A stretch of DNA of 42,084 nt, from NCBI GenBank assembly GCA_005772765.1, contig SXIR01000217.1, positions 1 to 42,084 of the forward strand, given 5' to 3'. Source of the stretch: Actinomycetota bacterium. GTDB lineage: Bacteria > Actinomycetota > Acidimicrobiia > IMCC26256 > PALSA-610. A program made the position numbers and the translations under genes. Numbering within the stretch: position 1 is the stretch's first letter; each line of letters starts with the position of its first letter. This document shows positions 24,667 through 32,941 of the stretch, one piece after another. The notes below the pieces were generated by a model. That model was given only the letters and a program-made list of their open reading frames with translations, ran no database searches and was not told the origin of the DNA.

Positions 24667-25527
24667 ATGGATCTGAGCGTGGTCATCCCGGCGAGGAACG
24701 TGGCGCCCACGATCAGCGAACAACTCGACGCCCTCCTCGCACAAGCGTGGGGTCGTGACTGGGAAATCGTTGTCATCGACAATGGCTCGACCGACGACAC
24801 CGCCGACATCGTGCAGCGCTACGCCGCGGCGGACTCACGTGTTCGTCTCGTCGCCGCGCCGGACGGCAATGGCGTCAACTTCGCCCGCAATCGCGGGTTC
24901 GAAGCTGCTGCATCGGAGCGCGTTGCCTTCTGCGACGGCGACGACATCGTCGGACCTCACTGGGTCGCCGCCATGGGCGATGCGCTCCTCGAGCACGATG
25001 TGGTCGCCGGACCGCTCGAGGTGGACCGACTGAATCCACCGTGGCTCGTCGCCACGCGCGGATCGCATCCGCTCGATCGGCCGCGGCGTTACGCCGACGC
25101 GTTCACACTCGCGCCCGGCGGGAACTTCGGCATGCACCGACGAGCGTGGGAGTCGATCGGGCGACTGCGCGAGGACGTCTTCGGCGCGACCGAAGATGTC
25201 GAGTTCTGCCTCCGCCTCCACCTGGCCAGCATCGAGGTGGCGTTCGTTCCCGACGCGGTGCTGCACTATCGGTATCGGACCGAGCCGCGCGTCTTGTTCC
25301 GGCAGGGTCGCTTCTACGGACGCGGCAAGCCGCTGATTTCCAAGCTCGCGCAACAAGCAGGCCTTCGAACGCCGTCGCGACTCGCGGGGTGGAAATCGTG
25401 GTTGCTGCTCGTAGCGTGGCTCCCGCGGCTGCGATCCGCCAATGGCCGCGCCGCCTATTGCTGGGTGCTCGGTTCGCGCCTCGGCCAGATCGAGGGCATC
25501 GTGCATCACCGCGCGTTGTGGCTCTGA
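24667..25527 (+). CDS. glycosyltransferase family 2
   Basis: A 286-residue GT-A enzyme. DLSVVIPARNVAPTISEQLD starts the fold, EIVVIDNGSTDDTADIVQRY is the UDP-binding part, and RVAFCDGDDIVGPHW gives the metal-binding D-G-D-D. The middle shows GGNFGMHRRAWESIG and ATEDVEFCLRLHLASIEVAF, with an acidic E-D that may be the catalytic base region. It is a paralog of the GT2 at 21485 over its full length. It follows a sulfotransferase gene by 19 bases. Its stop lies 22 bases inside the convergent GT2 gene, so the two mRNAs overlap at their 3' ends. Confidence 0.9.
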   Translation: MDLSVVIPARNVAPTISEQLDALLAQAWGRDWEIVVIDNGSTDDTADIVQRYAAADSRVRLVAAPDGNGVNFARNRGFEAAASERVAFCDGDDIVGPHWVAAMGDALLEHDVVAGPLEVDRLNPPWLVATRGSHPLDRPRRYADAFTLAPGGNFGMHRRAWESIGRLREDVFGATEDVEFCLRLHLASIEVAFVPDAVLHYRYRTEPRVLFRQGRFYGRGKPLISKLAQQAGLRTPSRLAGWKSWLLLVAWLPRLRSANGRAAYCWVLGSRLGQIEGIVHHRALWL

Positions 25528-26432
25528 GGTCGCCCGAGCGCACGCACCGCCGCTCCGAACTGTTTCCACCGTGCCGCGCGCCGCAACCGGGGGTCACGCG
25601 CGCCGAGCAGATAGGCGCGGGCTGCCCGCACGCGTTGGTTGCGGCCTTCGAGCAAGCGAGCGACGTCGTACGCATCACCCGCTCGCCCCCACGCGCCGAG
25701 ACGCCGTAGATCGGCGAGGTGTTTCGCGAGCACCGTGAGGTGTGCCTCGCGCTGCACGACCGGATCGGCGCTCAGCGAGTCGGGGCGGACTCGATAGCCG
25801 GCGAGCGGCTCGTCGACGAGACCGACCTGCTCACCGCCCAGCAGGAATCGACACCACAGGTCGTAGTCCTCGGCTCGGCGTAACGACTCGTCGAACCCGC
25901 CGTGTCGATCGAACAACTCCCGGCGGATCAACGCGCCGACGAACACGAAGTTGTGTCGCGCAATGGCGTCGAGTTGCGCGGTTGCGTCGAGCGGATTCGG
26001 CGGGACGAACTCGACCGCATGCCAACCGCCATAGAAGCGCCGACGGGTCGGCTCGTCGCCTTCGATCAACCACGCGTCGGTCGTCACCATCCCGAGGTTC
26101 GGTTCGGCTGCGAGGCGTTCGACGCACCGCCTCGTTCGATCGACCGCCCAGACGTCGTCGGCATCGAGCAGTCCGATGATGTCGCCCTGCGCGTGGCGCA
26201 GCGCCGTGTTCCGAGCGCCAGCCAATCCCCTGTTGTCCTGCCGCACGGCCACGACGCGGTCGCGATACTGATCGATGACTGTCGGCGTCGCGTCGGTGGA
26301 TCCGTCGTCGACCACCACGACCTCGATCGCGGGATGATCCTGGGCGAGGGCGGAATCGAGCGCCGCGGCGAGATAGGCCTCGACGTTGAACGCCGGGACG
26401 AGGATGGACACCAGCGGCGTCGCAGCGGGCAT
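25506..26432 (-). CDS. glycosyltransferase family 2
   Basis: A 308-residue GT-A enzyme. PLVSILVPAFNVEAYLAAAL opens the fold, EVVVVDDGSTDATPTVIDQY is the UDP-binding part, and GDIIGLLDADDVWAVDRTRR has the metal-binding D-A-D-D. FVFVGALIRRELFDRHGGFD and AEDYDLWCRFLLGGEQVGLV (catalytic E-D region) follow, as in many capsule and LPS GT2 enzymes. The C-terminal 60 residues are basic. ATG at 26432 is supported by a TACCAT -10 box ending 6 bases before it; the open frame to 27092 upstream is only antisense to the SGNH gene. The 3' end overlaps the convergent GT2 gene by 22 bases. Confidence 0.9.
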   Translation of the reverse strand: MPAATPLVSILVPAFNVEAYLAAALDSALAQDHPAIEVVVVDDGSTDATPTVIDQYRDRVVAVRQDNRGLAGARNTALRHAQGDIIGLLDADDVWAVDRTRRCVERLAAEPNLGMVTTDAWLIEGDEPTRRRFYGGWHAVEFVPPNPLDATAQLDAIARHNFVFVGALIRRELFDRHGGFDESLRRAEDYDLWCRFLLGGEQVGLVDEPLAGYRVRPDSLSADPVVQREAHLTVLAKHLADLRRLGAWGRAGDAYDVARLLEGRNQRVRAARAYLLGARDPRLRRAARWKQFGAAVRALGRPQSHNAR

Positions 26433-26438
26433 CGGCCG

Positions 26439-26444
26439 ATGGTA
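26439..26444 (-). promoter_or_regulatory. -10 box TACCAT before GT2 gene
   Basis: On the minus strand TACCAT ends 6 bases before the ATG at 26432. Confidence 0.45.
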
Positions 26445-26549
26445 CGCACCGCCGGTCCCGCCCGGTGTCTCGGTCGGCACGTCGAACACAAACGTCACAG
26501 CGGGACGCCAGCCAGCTACCGACGCTGTCGGCCCCGGCGAGAGGGCTTG

Positions 26550-26555
26550 TAGCCT
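26550..26555 (+). promoter_or_regulatory. -10 box TAGCCT before the acylation operon
   Basis: TAGCCT ends 9 bases before the ATG at 26565, the first gene of a three-gene rightward operon. Confidence 0.45.
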
Positions 26556-26564
26556 CCATCCGCA

Positions 26565-27596
26565 ATGGGTACGAGGACCTCCTCCACGTCGCGACCCGTC
26601 CGCGGTCGATTTTCGATGGCGTTCATCGGCGCGCTCCTCGCCACGTTGCTCGGCGCCGAACTCGCGGTGCGGGCGAGCGCCAGTCGGCTCGACGAACCGC
26701 TGATCTACTTCTCGGGCTCGGCCCAAACGGCAGTCCACGACATGGACGTCCTGGCGGACAACGGCATCACCAGCGACCTCACGTTCGTGGGCACGTCGAT
26801 GGTGCGGCGCGGCATCGACGCGAATCGGTTCGAAGGAGTCCTCGACGGCGTCGACTACGCACACAACGTCGCGCTGCCAGGCGCGCAGACTCCGGTCGTC
26901 GAGCGGTGGTTGCTGGACGAAGTCGTGCCCCGGCTCCGCCCGACTCGAGTGGTGTGGGGCCTGTCGTCCATCGACTTCAACGACGGTCGCCCGAACAAGA
27001 CGATCGACCAATATCTCAAAGCGCGGGCAAGTGAGCCAGGATTCAAGGGTGACGTCGACCGTGTCGTGCTCGATCTCGCGCTCTCGGAGCATCGCGAGGA
27101 GCTACGAGATCCGGCCGCGCTCATCGAGGCAACCCGCGGGAACGGAGTGAAGTACACCCGAGCCCGGCCACTCGATCGTCGTGCGGTGTGGGATCTGCAG
27201 TATCCCGAACTCAGCGACGAGCGCTTGGCAAAGATGCGCGCCAACCACAAGGTGACCGTGCGCGACAAGCAACTCGCGGATTTCAATCTCGGCAACCGCG
27301 AACTCGAGTCGTTTCGCACGACGATCCGTGAACTGCGCGCCCGCGACATCGAGATCGTCATCGTCATCATGCCGGTGCCGACGTCCTTTCTGGACCTTCA
27401 CCCCGAAGGGCCAGAGCAGTTCGACGCGTTTGCCGCCGAGGTGATCGCCGAGGCCGAGGCGCTGGGGGTTGTGGCTCTCGACCATCGTTCGCGCATGGAC
27501 GACGACGACTTTCGCGACTACGAGCATCTTTGGGTCGAGGCGGCGAAGCGGTACTCCGACCTTCTGGCGGCCGATCTCCTCACCCTTGGCTGGTAG
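26565..27596 (+). CDS. membrane-anchored SGNH-hydrolase-like protein
   Basis: A 343-residue protein with an N-terminal membrane anchor (MAFIGALLATLLGAELAV, residues 18-35) and an outside domain. The SGNH elements can be followed: LTFVGTSMVRRGID has the likely nucleophile Ser78 in G-T-S, HNVALPGAQTP holds the Gly/Asn pair, VVWGLSSIDFND fits block III with Asn, and DYEHLWVEAAKRYSDLLA has the D-x-x-H pair near the C-terminus. This layout resembles DltD/AlgX-like acyl-transfer proteins that act on exported polymers. Acyl transfer or removal at the cell surface is the likely role. The hexapeptide acetyltransferase gene starts 3 bases after its stop. Homology is by motif order only and needs profile search support. 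Confidence 0.68.
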   Translation: MGTRTSSTSRPVRGRFSMAFIGALLATLLGAELAVRASASRLDEPLIYFSGSAQTAVHDMDVLADNGITSDLTFVGTSMVRRGIDANRFEGVLDGVDYAHNVALPGAQTPVVERWLLDEVVPRLRPTRVVWGLSSIDFNDGRPNKTIDQYLKARASEPGFKGDVDRVVLDLALSEHREELRDPAALIEATRGNGVKYTRARPLDRRAVWDLQYPELSDERLAKMRANHKVTVRDKQLADFNLGNRELESFRTTIRELRARDIEIVIVIMPVPTSFLDLHPEGPEQFDAFAAEVIAEAEALGVVALDHRSRMDDDDFRDYEHLWVEAAKRYSDLLAADLLTLGW

Positions 27597-27598
27597 GC

Positions 27599-28198
27599 AT
27601 GGCCTTGGCGCGTGCGTTCGCCCGGTCCGTGAAGATGGCGTGGTTCCTCCCCATGTTGGTCGGCCTCGTGGTGCGTCGAGCCGCACGGTTCATCGATGCC
27701 GACACGCAACGCTGGGTCGAGATCGTGCACCCTCCGGTACCGCGACCACTGGCCACTCTGGCGCTGCTCGCGACCTACCGGGAGTTCCGAACCTTGTATT
27801 GCTATCGACTGCGGCGCGCGGGTGTCGTCGGCGCAGCCTTCGGCGCCGTCTTGGCCTTCGTCTACCCCGGCGAGCGCACCCTTCACCTCGCGTGCGGCGA
27901 CATCGGGCCCGGATTGTTCATCCAACACGGATTCGCAACGATCATCGCGGCGCGGCGGCTGGGTGCGAACTGCTGGGTCAACCAGCAGGTGACGATCGGC
28001 TTCGATCGTCCGGAGTCGCGGCCGACCCTCGGCGACAACGTTTCGGTCTACGCCGGCGCGAAGGTGCTCGGCGACATCCATCTGGGCGACGGTTCGCGCG
28101 TGGGCGCGAACGCCGTGCTGCTCGTCGATCTGCCCGCCGGGCACACCGCGGTCGGGAATCCGGCCCGCTTGTTGCCGCCGAAGTCGCAGCGCGGCTGA
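27599..28198 (+). CDS. hexapeptide-repeat O-acetyltransferase (serine acetyltransferase-like)
   Basis: A 199-residue left-handed beta-helix acetyltransferase. The hydrophobic N-terminal helix part is followed by the repeat region: HLACGDIGPGLFIQHGFATI, LGANCWVNQQVTIGFD, PTLGDNVSVYAGAKVLGDIH, LGDGSRVGANAVLLVDLP and GHTAVGNPARLLPPK. The catalytic His of CysE-like enzymes is present in IQHGFATII, although the usual His of the second repeat is replaced by Asn in WVNQQVTIG. The protein lacks the long N-terminal domain of true CysE, so sugar O-acetylation of a surface glycan is more likely than cysteine synthesis. The ATG is separated by two bases from the SGNH gene stop, and the GT4 gene begins 18 bases after its own stop. 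Confidence 0.85.
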   Translation: MALARAFARSVKMAWFLPMLVGLVVRRAARFIDADTQRWVEIVHPPVPRPLATLALLATYREFRTLYCYRLRRAGVVGAAFGAVLAFVYPGERTLHLACGDIGPGLFIQHGFATIIAARRLGANCWVNQQVTIGFDRPESRPTLGDNVSVYAGAKVLGDIHLGDGSRVGANAVLLVDLPAGHTAVGNPARLLPPKSQRG

Positions 28199-28216
28199 AC
28201 GGGAACGACGAACACT

Positions 28217-29323
28217 GTGCGGGTGTCGTGGTACTGGCCGTACCTGCGGCCTGAACACCTCCCTTTGGTCGATGCCGTCGCGGCGCGGCTCGACCGCTTG
28301 GTGGTCCACACGATTGCCGGTCGCATCGACCCGAGCGACTTCGAGCGCGGCCGAGCGACGATCGACGCAACCGTGCCCGAAGTCGGCAGCGAACGCGAGC
28401 ACTCGTTGGCGTGGGCACGCTCCCGGGTCGGCACCTACGTCGGTCGGGTGCGTCATCGCCACGAACGCTCGTTGCACGCCGATGTCGTGCACGTCGTCTT
28501 CGTCAATCGGTTCACGGACTGGTGGGCGCTTGAACGGCTTGCCCGGCACCGGCCGCTGGTCACGAGCGTCCACGACGTCGTGCCCCATCACACTCGGCTC
28601 CCGATGCCGGTCGAGCGGCGGTTGCTCGGTCGCCTGTATCGCCACGGCGGCGAACTCGTGGTGCACCACGAGTCGGTCGGCCGCCAACTACAGGCAGAGT
28701 TCGGCGTGGACGCGGCGAGGATTCACGACGTGCCGCACTGGGTGCTTCCGGCTCCGGCCCAGCACCGCGAGCGACCGAACACGCCGCCGACTGTGCTCGC
28801 GTTCGGCGCACTCCGGCGCAACAAGGGCGTCGACGTGCTGCTCGACGCGATCGCAGCCCGGCCCAGACTCGACGCGAGGTTCGTGTTCGCCGGTCGTGGC
28901 GCGGCCGAGATCGAACAGCAGTTGCGCGCGGCCGCCGCGTCCGACCCGAGGATCCTCGTCGAGATCGGTTACGCCACCGAGGAACGCAAACACGCGCTGT
29001 ATCGAGGCTCGGACGTCGTGGTGCTCCCCTACACCGAGTTCGCCTCACAAAGCGGCGTGCTGCACGACGCGTATTCGCACGGACGTCCAGTTGTCGTGAG
29101 CGACGTCGGCGCGTTGGGCGAGTCGGTCCGTGCGGACCACACCGGCGTCGTGGTCGCACCGCGCGACCCCATCGCCCTGATCGATGCCGTGGCGGCGTTG
29201 GCCGGCGATCCGGCGCGCTGGGCCGGAGCGGCCGCTGCCTCCGAACGCGTCCGTCAGGACAACGACCCTGGGGCAACGGCCGATCGCCTGCTCGCGGTCT
29301 ACGACCACGCCGCCAATCGGTGA
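28217..29323 (+). CDS. glycosyltransferase family 4
   Basis: A 368-residue GT-B enzyme. RVSWYWPYLRPEHLPLVDAV starts the acceptor domain. ADVVHVVFVNRFTDWWAL, LVTSVHDVVPHHTRLP and ELVVHHESVGRQLQAEFGVD follow. TVLAFGALRRNKGVDVLLDA and RFVFAGRGAAEIEQQLRAAA are donor-domain hallmarks. SDVVVLPYTEFASQSGVLHD with HGRPVVVSDVGALGESV is the E-x7-E region, where the second Glu is replaced by Asp (HDAYSHG). GTG at 28217 is the first usable start. It is the third gene of the rightward SGNH-acetyltransferase-GT4 operon, so the sugar it adds could be the one acylated by its partners. Confidence 0.9.
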   Translation: MRVSWYWPYLRPEHLPLVDAVAARLDRLVVHTIAGRIDPSDFERGRATIDATVPEVGSEREHSLAWARSRVGTYVGRVRHRHERSLHADVVHVVFVNRFTDWWALERLARHRPLVTSVHDVVPHHTRLPMPVERRLLGRLYRHGGELVVHHESVGRQLQAEFGVDAARIHDVPHWVLPAPAQHRERPNTPPTVLAFGALRRNKGVDVLLDAIAARPRLDARFVFAGRGAAEIEQQLRAAAASDPRILVEIGYATEERKHALYRGSDVVVLPYTEFASQSGVLHDAYSHGRPVVVSDVGALGESVRADHTGVVVAPRDPIALIDAVAALAGDPARWAGAAAASERVRQDNDPGATADRLLAVYDHAANR

Positions 29324-29428
29324 CCTCGTCGCGGCACGCGGCGCCACGCATCGAACTTCGGGACCCGACTGTGCGTTCGGGGCCGCGGATGACGCGAGCC
29401 GAGGCGGTGCAACGCGGGTTGGTTGCCG

Positions 29429-30736
29429 CTAGAGCGTTTCGCCGCGGAACGAACGGTTGCGCAGCGCCCCTTTGGTGTCGAGGATCAGCGCACCCGACCG
29501 GCACAACGCGTCTGGCTCGAACTCGGGGTGATCGACGAGCAACACGACGAGGTCAGCGGCATCGATTTCCGCCGCGCTCGCTTCGACCAACGCCGCGTTG
29601 GCTGGCAACACCGCGCCCGCCGGCAGATACGGGTCGGCGCCTCGAAGGTCAGCACCGAGTTCGGCCAACAGCTCGGCCACCGCAACCGACGGCGACTCAC
29701 GCCAGTCGGAGGTTCCGGCCTTGTACGCGAATCCGAGCAGCAGGATGCGCGCTCCCCGGACCGCCCTCCCTTCGTCGTTCAGCATGCGCGTGACGCGCTG
29801 CACGACATAGTCGGGCATGTGCTCGTTGACATCGTTGGCGAGCTCGACGAACCGGAACGGATGGCCCGACCTGCGCTTCACGGACCACGAGAGGTACGAC
29901 GGATCGATCGGCAGACAGTGCCCGCCGACGCCAGGTCCGGGCGTGAACCGCATGTAACCGAACGGTTTGGTCGACGCGGCGTCGATCGCGCTCCAGATGT
30001 CGACGCCGAGGTCGTCGGCGAACATCGCCAGCTCGTTGACCAACGCGATGTTCACGTGTCGGAACGTGTTCTCGAGCAGCTTCACGAGCTCGGCCTCGCG
30101 GCACGACTTCACCGGCACCGTCTTGTCGACCAAGGTCGAGAAGAAGGCGTCGACGGCTCGCAGCGACGAAGCGTCGACCCCCGACACAACCTTGGGCGTG
30201 TTCACGAAGCCGAACGTTGCGTTCCCTGGGTCGATCCGCTCGGGTGAGTAGCCCAAGAAGAAGTCCTCGCCGGCGCGCAACCCGGTCGCTTCGAGAATCG
30301 GGCGGACGAGTTCGTCGGTGGTCCCCGGGTAGGTCGTCGATTCGAGGATGACCACGGACCCGGCCCGCAACACCCGAGCGATCGTGTTCGACGCTGACTC
30401 GACGAAGGACAGATCCGGAATTCCTTCGGCGAGCGGCGTCGGAACCGAGATCACCGCGACATCGAACCCGGCAAGATCGTCGATCTGGTCGGTCGGGCGA
30501 TACCCCGAAGCGAGCGCGGCGCCAAGTTGCTCATCGGGAATGTCGCCGACGTAACTCGTCGCAGCCAGCAGCATGGCGACGCGTCGCGGGTCGACCTCGT
30601 AGCCGATCGTCTGATGGCCGACTTCGACACACCGCATGGCGACGGGCAGCCCGACGTAGCCCTGGCCGACAATGGCGACCGTGGCTGAGCGCTCCTCCAA
30701 CTTGGCGAGCAACGAGTCGAGGTGGGAGGCACTCAC
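29429..30736 (-). CDS. nucleotide sugar dehydrogenase (UDP-ManNAc/UDP-GlcNAc dehydrogenase family)
   Basis: A 435-residue enzyme of the UDP-glucose/GDP-mannose dehydrogenase superfamily, which oxidises a UDP-sugar to its uronic acid with NAD. TVAIVGQGYVGLPVAMRCVE is the NAD-binding loop, VVILESTTYPGTTDELVRPI and FLGYSPERIDPGNATFGFVN are family signatures, and GPGVGGHCLPIDPSYLSWSV contains the catalytic Cys. LENTFRHVNIALVNELAMFA and LLLGFAYKAGTSDWRESPSV complete the three domains. The sequence resembles WecC/WbpA/TviB (UDP-N-acetylhexosamine) more than UDP-glucose dehydrogenases. GTG at 30736 follows a TACCGT -10 box by 10 bases. It should supply an acidic sugar to the glycan. Its 3' end converges on the GT4 gene. 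Confidence 0.93.
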   Translation of the reverse strand: MSASHLDSLLAKLEERSATVAIVGQGYVGLPVAMRCVEVGHQTIGYEVDPRRVAMLLAATSYVGDIPDEQLGAALASGYRPTDQIDDLAGFDVAVISVPTPLAEGIPDLSFVESASNTIARVLRAGSVVILESTTYPGTTDELVRPILEATGLRAGEDFFLGYSPERIDPGNATFGFVNTPKVVSGVDASSLRAVDAFFSTLVDKTVPVKSCREAELVKLLENTFRHVNIALVNELAMFADDLGVDIWSAIDAASTKPFGYMRFTPGPGVGGHCLPIDPSYLSWSVKRRSGHPFRFVELANDVNEHMPDYVVQRVTRMLNDEGRAVRGARILLLGFAYKAGTSDWRESPSVAVAELLAELGADLRGADPYLPAGAVLPANAALVEASAAEIDAADLVVLLVDHPEFEPDALCRSGALILDTKGALRNRSFRGETL

Positions 30737-30746
30737 GAGGTCGCCG

Positions 30747-30752
30747 ACGGTA
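30747..30752 (-). promoter_or_regulatory. -10 box TACCGT before the dehydrogenase
   Basis: On the minus strand TACCGT ends 10 bases before the GTG at 30736. Confidence 0.4.
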
Positions 30753-30907
30753 CACGACGGCACACTCGGCCGAAAGGGGCCGTGCGGCCCAGCCTCATTT
30801 TGGCCATCACGTGCCACAGTTCGTTCCCGGGCCCGGCGGGCGCGTTGCCTAGTGGGCACTCGAAGTGCGATCATCGGCAACTGCATTTGGGGGTGGCCGA
30901 AACCAGC

Positions 30908-30913
30908 GGAGGG
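30908..30913 (+). promoter_or_regulatory. Shine-Dalgarno GGAGGG
   Basis: GGAGGG lies 3 bases before the GTG at 30917. The spacing is short, but it is the best ribosome site near the signal peptide and favours that start over GTG at 30893. Confidence 0.4.
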
Positions 30914-30916
30914 CTT

Positions 30917-32938
30917 GTGCTGACAATTCGTCGGGTGGCGGCACCCTTGATCTTGGCGTTGCTCGCCGTGCCCTCGTTGGCCGTCGAACCAGCTGCCGCA
31001 GCCACCACGAGCGCCACCATCGTGAGCCGTGCCGCCACCGGCGCGCAACTCGATGGGTCGTCGCAAGACATCGTGCTCTCGGCCGATGGGCGCTACGTGG
31101 CGTTCAGCACGGACGCCGAGTTCTACCCCGGCGACGACAACAGCACCTTCGACGTCTTTCGCAAGGACCTGCTGACCGGAGCGCTCGAAGCAATCAGCGT
31201 CAACGACGACGGGCAGTTCGGAGATTTTGACAGCTACTCGCCGTCGATCACGGCAGATGGCTCGCGAGTTGCCTTCCTGTCCGACGACGACGATGTGCTC
31301 GACCTCTACGACGACAACGACCGCGATCAGAACGGCTCGACCGACCTCTACATCCGCGACGTGAACGCAGGCACGACTCGACCGGCGGTGCTCTACGACC
31401 CGCCCGGCATCGACTACGACGTGTGTTTCGACAACCTGGCGTGCACCCCGACCGACGGCGTGGAAGACGGCGAGATCAGCCGCGACGGCAATCACGTGGT
31501 CGTGGCCACGTCGACGACGCTGAACGCGACCGAAGCAGTCGACGACTTCGACGTCGACGTGTACGTCCGCACGCTCAGCGGCTCGATCTATCGCCGGGTG
31601 TCCCGTTACCCCACCACGAACTCCACCGGGGGCGGCAACGCACCCTCGATTTCGGCGACTGGTCGCTACGTCGCGTTCGAGAGTTCCGCGAACAACATCA
31701 CCGCGGCCATCGACAACAACGGGTTGTCCGACATCTATGTGTTCGACCGCGACGCCGACAATGACGGTGTGTTCGACGAAGTCAACGCGGTGTCGACCCA
31801 GCGCATCTCGGTCGCGTCCGGTGCCGAGCCGAACGGCGCTTCGACCGACCCGGCGGTGAGCGGCGACGGTCGCTACGTCGCGTTCGCATCACAGGCCACG
31901 AACCTCGGGGGCCCGTACCGCGGTATCTACCTCCGCGACCGCAGCGGTGCCGGGTCGACGAGTTGGGTCTCGCCGTCGTTTGGAGCACCGGATGGCGAGT
32001 TCGCGAACCCCGTGGTCAGCGATGATGGACGCTACGTGGCATTCGCGAGTGATGCGTCGACCTTGGCACCAGGTGACGCGCCGGGCACCTCCGACATCTT
32101 CCGACGCGACCGCTCCGCGGCCACCACGCTGCGCGTGACCGAAGGCAACAACGGCGCCCAACCGACGGGTCAGAGTTTCGGCCCGAGCATCAGCCCATCA
32201 GGCAGCGTTGTCGGTTACTCGTCGGCGGCGGGCAACCTGGTTCCGACCGACACGAACTCGGGGTTCGACGTCTTCGTGTGGGCCCCGCTCAACGACCTGA
32301 GCGCACCGTTCGTCACCATGCTGCGCCCAGCGAAACGCTTCACGACAGCAGCGCCGACGGGTCAGTGGTACGGGTTCGACACCTCGACCGTCGGCACCTA
32401 CGACGTGCAACGCAAGGTCGCGAACTACAACCAGTCGCTGCCCAACTTCAGCGCGCTCCTGAACGACACGACGCTGACCGTGCAAACCCTCGACGGCGTC
32501 CGTGGGCGCACGTACTGCTGGCGGGCGAGAGCCGAGGACATCCACGGCAACCTGTCGGGGTACACGGCAGGCGCGTGTACGGCCTTACCGCTCGGCTCAT
32601 CGTCGCTGGCCGCGTCGACGGGGTGGACCCAGGTGACGGGTTCGCAGTACTACGCGGACGCTGGCTACCGAGCAACCACACCCGGCCGCAAACTCAAGCG
32701 CACGAACGTCGTCGCCGAACGCATCGCCATCGTTGCAACGACCTGCAGCAACTGCGGGTCGGTGAAGGTCACGTTCGGGACATCGTCGAAGACGATCACG
32801 TTGGTGAGTTCGACCACCAAGCGCAAACAAGTCATCGAGGTGTTCGTCTACTCGTCGGCTCGCGCCGGAACGATCACGATCGAAACGACGGGGACACGAC
32901 CGGTGCTCATCGAAGGCCTCGGCGTCTACAAGGACTAA
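30917..32938 (+). CDS. secreted TolB-like beta-propeller protein
   Basis: A 673-residue exported protein. The N-terminus (TIRRVAAPLILALLAVPSLA) is a signal peptide with cleavage likely near AAAA at about residue 30. The next ~430 residues hold PD40/WD40-like repeats of the TolB kind, for example SADGRYVAFSTDAEF, SATGRYVAFESSANNI, SGDGRYVAFASQATNL, SDDGRYVAFASDASTL and SPSGSVVGYSSAAGNL. Asp-rich loops such as DNDRDQNGSTDLY may bind calcium. Then comes a fibronectin-like part (TYCWRARAEDIHGNLSGYT), and a C-terminal beta domain with two Cys (TTCSNCGSVKVTF) that recurs in actinobacterial cell-surface proteins. No catalytic site is seen; binding or structure is more likely. A TTG-start gene follows 3 bases after the stop. 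Confidence 0.8.
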   Translation: MLTIRRVAAPLILALLAVPSLAVEPAAAATTSATIVSRAATGAQLDGSSQDIVLSADGRYVAFSTDAEFYPGDDNSTFDVFRKDLLTGALEAISVNDDGQFGDFDSYSPSITADGSRVAFLSDDDDVLDLYDDNDRDQNGSTDLYIRDVNAGTTRPAVLYDPPGIDYDVCFDNLACTPTDGVEDGEISRDGNHVVVATSTTLNATEAVDDFDVDVYVRTLSGSIYRRVSRYPTTNSTGGGNAPSISATGRYVAFESSANNITAAIDNNGLSDIYVFDRDADNDGVFDEVNAVSTQRISVASGAEPNGASTDPAVSGDGRYVAFASQATNLGGPYRGIYLRDRSGAGSTSWVSPSFGAPDGEFANPVVSDDGRYVAFASDASTLAPGDAPGTSDIFRRDRSAATTLRVTEGNNGAQPTGQSFGPSISPSGSVVGYSSAAGNLVPTDTNSGFDVFVWAPLNDLSAPFVTMLRPAKRFTTAAPTGQWYGFDTSTVGTYDVQRKVANYNQSLPNFSALLNDTTLTVQTLDGVRGRTYCWRARAEDIHGNLSGYTAGACTALPLGSSSLAASTGWTQVTGSQYYADAGYRATTPGRKLKRTNVVAERIAIVATTCSNCGSVKVTFGTSSKTITLVSSTTKRKQVIEVFVYSSARAGTITIETTGTRPVLIEGLGVYKD

Positions 32939-32941
32939 CCA

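Noticed and set aside
25506-27092. Long N-terminal extension of the GT2 gene up to 27092
   Set aside because: The extension is antisense to the SGNH gene, and a TACCAT -10 box plus the GT2 fold start support ATG at 26432.
30737-30916. Possible riboswitch in the divergent gap before the propeller gene
   Set aside because: Only short GC hairpins are visible and no known riboswitch core was found.
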